From NCBI GenBank assembly GCA_934101115.1, contig CAKOPW010000030.1, positions 1 through 11,505 on the forward strand: a stretch of DNA of 11,505 nt, written 5' to 3'. Shown one piece after another: positions 7,089 through 11,505 of the stretch. The notes under the pieces were generated by a model, which did no database searches, was not told where the DNA came from, and saw only the letters and a program-made list of their open reading frames with translations. This DNA is from an uncultured Bacilli bacterium (GTDB taxonomy: Bacteria; Bacillota_I; Bacilli_A; RF39; UBA660). Position numbers and translations under genes: made by a program. The stretch's first letter is position 1. Each line of letters starts with the position of its first letter.

Positions 7089-8501
7089 CTATGGTGCTAA
7101 TACTATACGGAAACCAAGACGGTAAGCAGCAGTTCCTTTGTCCTTATGAAAGTAGAACTGACCAGCAAGTACTCCATAATCGTAAGCTCCGCCTCGAACA
7201 AACCATGGATAAGAAGATTCGACAAAATTTGAATAATCACCATACCAACTGTTATGGTATCTAGAATTTGTGTCTCCATCAACATATGTTTTAAAAGGTC
7301 CCATTTCTCCTGTTGCATCTCCTAATATTCTCTTTTCATAAGAAGTTGGTGTTGATGATGAAGAGTAGACATCAAAATATTTAGAATCATATTTTGCTAT
7401 AGTTGATGATGTAAAGTCACTTGAACCTAGTTGACCACTCATATAGCCTGCCACATATTCGTGAGTTCCCCCAGACATATCATATATTCCGCTTATATTT
7501 CCAGTAGTTGTTGCTAGGCAACCAATACTTGTATTATAGGCATTATTATATGTACTTCCATCTCCACTTGTTCCAGGATATGTTTGTTGGTCAGTATTTG
7601 GAAGTGCTGAATATCCTGTTTTAAAGCTAGTATTGTTATTTATATTTATTTCAGCATTGATTCCATATTTAGAATGGCCTAAAATAACTACGGCTCCCCA
7701 TTCTGTATTTTTCATCATGTGAGAATTCATTTCTCTTTGATAGTTATAACTTGTTTCGAACATATTTTTTACTGATATATTTCTCCATGAATACGAATTT
7801 GGTTTAACAATTATTTTACTTGTATCATTTGAATCTACTTGAGCAGCAGTTTCACTTGTTGCGCCTTTGTATCCTGTTTCAAATTTTCCTGCCCAGAAGC
7901 CATTTACTCCCATACTTATAAATGCTGGATGTGTCATGTATTCTCCATTTTTACAATTTCCACTTGTTCCACTTGTCATTGGAGTTTTACAAGATACTCC
8001 TGTTACATCAGTTGTATCTTTCGTATCAAATATGATTTCTATTTCATGAGCATTTTTAGAAGGTGTATCTACGTTCCATAATTTATATTTATATTTTGGT
8101 ATATAGACAAAGTAACTTTGGATATCACTTTCTTTTATGGTATCACCTACATTGTAGCTTGCTCCATCGTTTAAAATTACTGCATTGGCCCAAACTTTTT
8201 CACAGTAGTCATACCAAGATTTACTTGTATCTGCATATTTTACAGTCCCATCATCTGCTATAGTAACTGGTATTAAACCATCTTTTAATACTGGTTCGGC
8301 TACATCCGCTGAACATGATTTTTCAGACTTTGCTTTACTATATAGTTCTTCTAATGCATCTTGTACATTTGAGGCTTTCAAGTTTGTATTTCCATTATCA
8401 AAAAATATTTCTTTACTTAAAATTATATCTGCGGCATACGCAACTGATATAAAGAATATTAATGAACATAAACTAATTATAAATAATTTCTTTTTCTTCA
8501 T
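7089..8501 (-). CDS. Secreted FGE-sulfatase/C-type-lectin-like protein, array copy 3 of 5
   Basis: A 470-residue paralogue with a signal peptide (MKKKKLFIISLCSLIFFISV, AYA site). Codons for about residues 44-130 are identical in DNA to the neighbouring upstream copy (8113-8372 equals 9537-9796), and codons 220-246 are identical to the promoter-proximal copy (7764-7844 equals 10615-10695), so this gene is a mosaic. It is the most aberrant copy in otherwise conserved core positions: GAVVILGHSKYG instead of GAVAYLSHSKYG, GCLATTT instead of GYLASTT (adding a cysteine), FVYIPKYKY instead of FVWIPKYKY, and FWAGKFETGYKG instead of FWVGKFETGYNG. Variable tail: FVR after the Trp, AYDY after the GG, HKDK after LAGQFYF, then GFRIVLAP. 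Start 14 bp after the upstream stop; ribosome binding site GAAGGAA. The same secreted binding role is inferred for all copies. Confidence 0.8.
   Translation of the reverse strand: MKKKKLFIISLCSLIFFISVAYAADIILSKEIFFDNGNTNLKASNVQDALEELYSKAKSEKSCSADVAEPVLKDGLIPVTIADDGTVKYADTSKSWYDYCEKVWANAVILNDGASYNVGDTIKESDIQSYFVYIPKYKYKLWNVDTPSKNAHEIEIIFDTKDTTDVTGVSCKTPMTSGTSGNCKNGEYMTHPAFISMGVNGFWAGKFETGYKGATSETAAQVDSNDTSKIIVKPNSYSWRNISVKNMFETSYNYQREMNSHMMKNTEWGAVVILGHSKYGINAEININNNTSFKTGYSALPNTDQQTYPGTSGDGSTYNNAYNTSIGCLATTTGNISGIYDMSGGTHEYVAGYMSGQLGSSDFTSSTIAKYDSKYFDVYSSSSTPTSYEKRILGDATGEMGPFKTYVDGDTNSRYHNSWYGDYSNFVESSYPWFVRGGAYDYGVLAGQFYFHKDKGTAAYRLGFRIVLAP
7764..7844 (-). repeat. 81-bp perfect repeat, also at 10615-10695
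   Basis: Identical over 81 bp between array copy 3 and the promoter-proximal copy 1, at the same codon positions (about 220-246, the KPNSYSWRNISVKN region). The intervening copy 2 differs here (KPNVYSWRNITIKN). Sharing that skips the adjacent copy points to a mosaic origin rather than simple serial duplication. Confidence 0.8.
8113..8372 (-). repeat. 260-bp perfect repeat, also at 9537-9796
   Basis: Compared base by base, 8113-8372 and 9537-9796 are identical over 260 bp, including every synonymous site. They encode the same residues (about 44-130) in array copies 3 and 2. The flanks diverge immediately: G versus A at 8112/9536 and G versus T at 8373/9797. The block covers the Cys63-Cys100 region and the start of the following domain. 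It is a strong candidate for a recent gene-conversion tract or a recent partial duplication. Confidence 0.9.
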
Positions 8502-8515
8502 ATTTTTATTCCTTC

Positions 8516-9925
8516 CTATGGTGCTAATACTACACGGAAACTAAATGAGCCCGACTCACCTGTATTAACAGCAAAATAGAATTGGCCGGCAAGAATTCCA
8601 ACATTATAATTACCACTTCTAAGTGTCCAGGGATAAGTTAAATTTAAAAAGAAAGCATCTTGGTTATACCAACTACTATGCCATCTAGCTATTTTATCCA
8701 AATCCGCATACTCTTTGAATGGTCCCATTTCCCCTGTATCATCTCCCAATATTCTATATTGATAAGATGATACAGTAGAATTTGCATTATAGACGTCAAA
8801 ATATTTAGAATCATAATTTGCTATAGTTGATGATGTAAATCCGCTTGAACCTAATTGACCACTCATATATGAAGCCATATATTCATTTGTTCCTCCGCTC
8901 ATATCATATACTCCACTTATATTTCCTGTTGTGCTCGCAAGGTATCCGATTTCTGTATTATATGGTTGATTAAAAGTACTATCGCTTCCATATGTTCCAG
9001 GGTATACTTGTTGATCAGTACTTGGAAGTGCCGAATATCCGGTTTTAAAATCTGAATTGTTATTTATATTAATTGCATAATCAATACCATACTTGGAATG
9101 TGAAAGATATGCTACTGCTCCCCATTCTGTGTTTTTCATCATATGTGAATTTAAATTTCTTTGATAATTATAGTTTGCTTCAAAGATGTTTTTGATTGTT
9201 ATATTCCTCCAGCTATATACATTTGGTTTTATTATTATTTTACTTGAATCATTTGAATCTACTTGTGCTGTTTCGATACTTGTTGCTCCATTATATCCTG
9301 TTTCAAATTTGCCTACCCAAAATCCGTTTACTCCCATACTTATAAATGACGGATGTGTCATATATTCTCCGTTTTTACAATTTCCACTTGCACCTGAAGT
9401 CATTGGGGTTTTACATGATACTCCGGTTACATTAGTTGTATCTTTCGTATCAAATATAATTTCTATTTCATGCACTTTTTTTGAAGCGGTATCTACATTC
9501 CATAGTTTATATTTATATTTTGGTATCCATACAAAATAACTTTGGATATCACTTTCTTTTATGGTATCACCTACATTGTAGCTTGCTCCATCGTTTAAAA
9601 TTACTGCATTGGCCCAAACTTTTTCACAGTAGTCATACCAAGATTTACTTGTATCTGCATATTTTACAGTCCCATCATCTGCTATAGTAACTGGTATTAA
9701 ACCATCTTTTAATACTGGTTCGGCTACATCCGCTGAACATGATTTTTCAGACTTTGCTTTACTATATAGTTCTTCTAATGCATCTTGTACATTTGATGCC
9801 TTTAAATTAGTATTTCCGTTATCAAAGGATACTTCTTTACTTAAAATTATATCTGCGGCATATGCAACTGATATAAAGAATATTAATGAACATAAGCTAA
9901 TTATTAATAATTTCTTTTTCTTCAT
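8516..9925 (-). CDS. Secreted FGE-sulfatase/C-type-lectin-like protein, array copy 2 of 5
   Basis: A 469-residue paralogue, one residue shorter than the rest because of a deletion in the loop just before the closing SFRVVLAP. Signal peptide MKKKKLLIISLCSLIFFISV with the AYA site. Its N-terminal third is nearly the same DNA as copy 3, including a 260-bp perfect match, while codons 183-209 are identical to copy 1 (9300-9379 equals 10727-10806), including the HPSF variant where copies 3-5 have HPAF. The tail is distinctive: TLRSGNY with RSG in place of RGG, then NV, AVNT after LAGQFYF, and SSWYNQDAFFLNLTYPW upstream. It also has GDDTGE where the others have GDATGE. Start 14 bp after the copy 1 stop with GAAGGAG, the best Shine-Dalgarno match among the internal genes. 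It is FGE-like without visible FGE catalytic cysteines. Confidence 0.8.
   Translation of the reverse strand: MKKKKLLIISLCSLIFFISVAYAADIILSKEVSFDNGNTNLKASNVQDALEELYSKAKSEKSCSADVAEPVLKDGLIPVTIADDGTVKYADTSKSWYDYCEKVWANAVILNDGASYNVGDTIKESDIQSYFVWIPKYKYKLWNVDTASKKVHEIEIIFDTKDTTNVTGVSCKTPMTSGASGNCKNGEYMTHPSFISMGVNGFWVGKFETGYNGATSIETAQVDSNDSSKIIIKPNVYSWRNITIKNIFEANYNYQRNLNSHMMKNTEWGAVAYLSHSKYGIDYAININNNSDFKTGYSALPSTDQQVYPGTYGSDSTFNQPYNTEIGYLASTTGNISGVYDMSGGTNEYMASYMSGQLGSSGFTSSTIANYDSKYFDVYNANSTVSSYQYRILGDDTGEMGPFKEYADLDKIARWHSSWYNQDAFFLNLTYPWTLRSGNYNVGILAGQFYFAVNTGESGSFSFRVVLAP
9537..9796 (-). repeat. 260-bp perfect repeat, partner of 8113-8372
   Basis: Second member of the identical pair, lying in array copy 2 at the same distance from its start codon (129 bp) as its partner in copy 3. 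Recombination between them would leave the reading frame intact and delete or duplicate one 1424-bp unit. Confidence 0.9.
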
Positions 9926-9939
9926 AATTTTACTCCTTC

Positions 9940-11352
9940 CTATGGTGATAAAATTATACGAAATCCTGTCGAAGGATTATTACTTCCTGTAATCCCATCA
10001 AAATCAAATTGGCCTGCTAGCACTCCATGTCCATAGCGTCCTCCTCGAAGAACCCAAGAGTAAGTGGAGTTAACAAAATTTGAGTAATCATTATACCAAC
10101 CATTATGATACCTAGAATTACCATCTTCGTCTTTATAACTTTTAAATGGTCCCATTTCTCCTGTTGCATCTCCTAATATTCTATATTGATAAGATGATAT
10201 AGTTGATGAGGACGAATAAACATCAAAATACTTAGAATCATAATTTGCTATTGTTGATGTCGTAAATCCGCTTGATCCTAATTGACCACTCATATAGCCT
10301 GCTACATATTCATGTGCTCCACCGGACATATCATATATTCCACTTATATTTTTTGTTGTACTAGCTAAGTAACCTATTTCAGTGTTATAAGGATTATTAA
10401 AAGTATTTCCATCACCAGATGTTCCGGGATATGTTTGTTGTTCAGTACTTGGAAGAGCTGAAAAACCTGTTTTGTATGAACTATTATTATTAACGTTTAC
10501 TTCTCCGTTTTTGCCATATTTTGAATGACTTAGGTATGCTACTGCTCCCCATTCGGTATTCTTCATCATATGTGAGTTTAAAGTTCTATTGTAATTATAA
10601 CTTGCTTCAAAAGCATTTTTTACTGATATATTTCTCCATGAATACGAATTTGGTTTAACAATTATTTTACTTGTATCATTTGAATCTACTTGAGCTGTTT
10701 CGATACTGGTTGCTCCATTGTATCCAGTTTCAAATTTGCCTACCCAAAATCCGTTTACTCCCATACTTATAAATGACGGATGTGTCATATATTCTCCGTT
10801 TTTACAGTTTCCGCTTCCCCCTGAAGTCATTGGAGTTTTACATGATACTCCGGTTATATCTGTTGTATCTTTTGTATCAAATATAATATCTATTTCATGT
10901 ACTGTTTCTATTGGAGCATCAACATTCCATAATTTATATTTATATTTTGGAATCCACACAAAATAACTTTGTATATCACTTTCTTTTATCGTGTCGCCTA
11001 CGCTATAACTAACTCCATCATTTAAAATTACTGCATTGGCCCAAACTTTTTCACAATAATCATACCAACTCTTACTTGTATCGGCATATGTTACTGTTCC
11101 ATCATCACTTATTTTTACCGGTACTAATCCGTCTTTCAAAACTGGTTCGGCTACATCTGCTGAACATGATTTTTCAAACTTTGCTTTACTATATAATTCT
11201 TCTAATGCATCTTGGACATTCGATGCTTTTAAATTAGTATTTCCGTTATCAAAAGAAACTTCTTTACTTAATATTATATCTGCTGCATACGCAACTGATA
11301 TGAATAATATTAAAGAGCATAAGCCTACTATTATTGCACTCCTTTTTTTCAT
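9940..11352 (-). CDS. Secreted FGE-sulfatase/C-type-lectin-like protein, array copy 1 of 5 (promoter-proximal)
   Basis: The first gene of the array, 470 residues. Signal peptide 1-23 (KKR, hydrophobic core, VAYA|AD); NVQDALEELY at 45-54; conserved cysteines at 63, 100, 171 and 183, possibly two disulfides; the motif YFVWIPKYKYKLW; then the FGE-sulfatase-like domain from about residue 190. Landmarks are FWVGKFETGY at 202-211, NTEWGAVAYLSH from 265, YDMSGG at 340-345, a W-x-x-RGG element, LAGQF, and GFR at 463-465. This is the order of the SUMF1/EgtB/PvdO fold, which also serves as a C-type-lectin-like display scaffold in variable proteins. The catalytic cysteines expected near the C-terminus of a real FGE are missing, so binding is likelier. 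It ends IILSP instead of IVLAP and has LAGQFDF where the others have LAGQFYF. Ribosome binding site AGGTG, 8 nt before the ATG. It is transcribed from a promoter holding a poly-G tract. Confidence 0.82.
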   Translation of the reverse strand: MKKRSAIIVGLCSLILFISVAYAADIILSKEVSFDNGNTNLKASNVQDALEELYSKAKFEKSCSADVAEPVLKDGLVPVKISDDGTVTYADTSKSWYDYCEKVWANAVILNDGVSYSVGDTIKESDIQSYFVWIPKYKYKLWNVDAPIETVHEIDIIFDTKDTTDITGVSCKTPMTSGGSGNCKNGEYMTHPSFISMGVNGFWVGKFETGYNGATSIETAQVDSNDTSKIIVKPNSYSWRNISVKNAFEASYNYNRTLNSHMMKNTEWGAVAYLSHSKYGKNGEVNVNNNSSYKTGFSALPSTEQQTYPGTSGDGNTFNNPYNTEIGYLASTTKNISGIYDMSGGAHEYVAGYMSGQLGSSGFTTSTIANYDSKYFDVYSSSSTISSYQYRILGDATGEMGPFKSYKDEDGNSRYHNGWYNDYSNFVNSTYSWVLRGGRYGHGVLAGQFDFDGITGSNNPSTGFRIILSP

Positions 11353-11377
11353 AATTCACACACCTATTTTCTCTTTT

Positions 11378-11405
11378 ATTTTATAATACCCCCCCCGATT
11401 TTCAA
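11378..11405 (-). promoter_or_regulatory. Promoter of the five-gene array, with poly-G in the spacer
   Basis: On the coding strand: -35 TTGAAA (11405-11400; 5 of 6 consensus), then ATC, eight G, TATTA, then -10 TAAAAT (11383-11378; 5 of 6), a 16-bp spacer. An alternative -10, TATAAA at 11385-11380, gives 14 bp. With the first reading, adding one G would give the optimal 17 bp. Predicted transcription start is near 11371, leaving a leader of about 20 nt before the ATG at 11352, just enough for AGGTG at 11365-11361. No other promoter can serve the internal genes. Confidence 0.6.
11389..11396 (-). repeat. Homopolymeric G8 tract (C8 on the plus strand)
   Basis: Eight consecutive G on the coding strand within an otherwise AT-rich 150-bp intergenic region; no comparable G or C run was noticed elsewhere in the window. 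It falls between the -35 and -10 elements of the array promoter. Such tracts change length by slipped-strand mispairing, and in this position they alter promoter strength, as known for Neisseria porA and Bordetella fim genes. Confidence 0.85.
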
Positions 11406-11458
11406 GGAGTTTATTTTCTTTTACATCACTTTTGTCGTTTTGCAGTGGTAAACTTAAA

Positions 11459-11486
11459 GTAGACAATTGAGGGTATTCGTAGACAA
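11459..11486. repeat. Two 8-bp direct repeats 20 bp apart
   Basis: GTAGACAA occurs at 11459-11466 and again at 11479-11486 (plus strand), a 20-bp period, or two helical turns. The first is preceded by AGTGGTAAACTTAAA. Repeated GTAGACA-type motifs next to GTGGTAAACTTAAA-like sequence resemble the multiple terminal repeats of IS21-type elements as I remember them, but no transposase is present. A paired operator for a dimeric regulator is the alternative. The remaining bases 11406-11505 contain no supportable gene. Confidence 0.4.
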
Positions 11487-11505
11487 CCAATTTTAATAAG
11501 TATAC

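Larger units (their letters stand above)
4235..11352 (-). repeat. Tandem array of five paralogous genes, period about 1.43 kb
   Basis: Five head-to-tail copies with stop codons at 4235, 5661, 7089, 8516 and 9940, so the periods are 1426, 1428, 1427 and 1424 bp. The gaps are 13, 15, 14 and 14 bp and each contains only a ribosome binding site. Length is almost invariant (469-470 codons) despite strong divergence of the last 60 codons. Long direct repeats in register make expansion, contraction and in-frame chimera formation by homologous recombination easy. An assembler could also collapse such an array, so the copy number in the source genome may vary. Confidence 0.9.

Noticed and set aside
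9186..9539. 117-codon plus-strand frame inside array copy 2, with similar frames in the other copies
   Set aside because: Similar antisense frames recur because the sense genes are paralogous. They begin and end at different places in each copy, have no ribosome binding site, and their sequence follows from sense-strand conservation.
4235..11352. Active formylglycine-generating or EgtB-type enzyme function for the array proteins
   Set aside because: The fold landmarks are present, but I see neither the paired catalytic cysteines near the C-terminus nor a conserved HxxxHxE iron-binding motif. The conserved cysteines (63, 100, 171, 183) lie before or at the edge of the fold.
1..11352. Mycoplasma-type genetic code (TGA as Trp), suggested by low GC and the absence of TGA stops in ten genes
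   Set aside because: All tryptophans in these proteins are TGG and no frame needs TGA read-through; ten stops are too few to infer reassignment.
4235..11352. CRISPR array or short-repeat structure
   Set aside because: The repetition is whole-gene duplication with a ~1.43 kb period; there are no short regularly spaced repeats.

Overview
The window is AT-rich DNA from a low-GC Gram-positive bacterium, probably an uncultured gut Bacilli or Mollicutes-related lineage (RF39/CAG-type; inference from gene style, not a placement). All ten genes lie on the minus strand and read with the standard code: tryptophan is always TGG, and stops are TAA or TAG.

Right half (11352 down to 4235): five tandem genes of 469-470 codons. 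Each encodes a secreted protein with a Sec signal peptide, a short helix carrying NVQDALEELY, four conserved cysteines, and a long C-terminal domain of the FGE-sulfatase/SUMF1 type (a C-type-lectin-like fold). The catalytic cysteines of true FGE are not visible, so a binding role is more likely than an enzymatic one. Gaps are only 13-15 bp, each with its own ribosome binding site, and no internal promoter is possible there. The array therefore looks like one operon driven from upstream of 11352. That promoter region contains a run of eight G on the coding strand, lying between a TTGAAA -35 and an AT-rich -10. This is the arrangement used for promoter phase variation elsewhere. Perfectly identical blocks (260, 86, 81 and 80 bp), shared between different gene pairs at identical codon positions, indicate gene conversion, while the last ~60 residues interleave an invariant scaffold with very variable positions. 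I read the locus as a candidate switchable, self-recombining surface or secreted lectin-like display system. The switching and binding are inferences.

Left half (4213 down to 1): the conserved rimP-nusA-rnpM(ylxR)-infB-rbfA operon for transcription elongation and termination, ribosome maturation and translation initiation. It has its own promoter 21 bp after the last array gene, and a leader hairpin with an interrupted U tract, fitting the NusA-responsive attenuation known upstream of rimP-nusA in Bacillus. Two departures are notable: RimP is only ~83 codons and stops at the end of its N-terminal domain, and the usual ylxQ gene between ylxR and infB is missing.

The last 153 bp (11353-11505) are non-coding. 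They hold the array promoter and, further out, two 8-bp direct repeats 20 bp apart that may be a transposon-end remnant or an operator.
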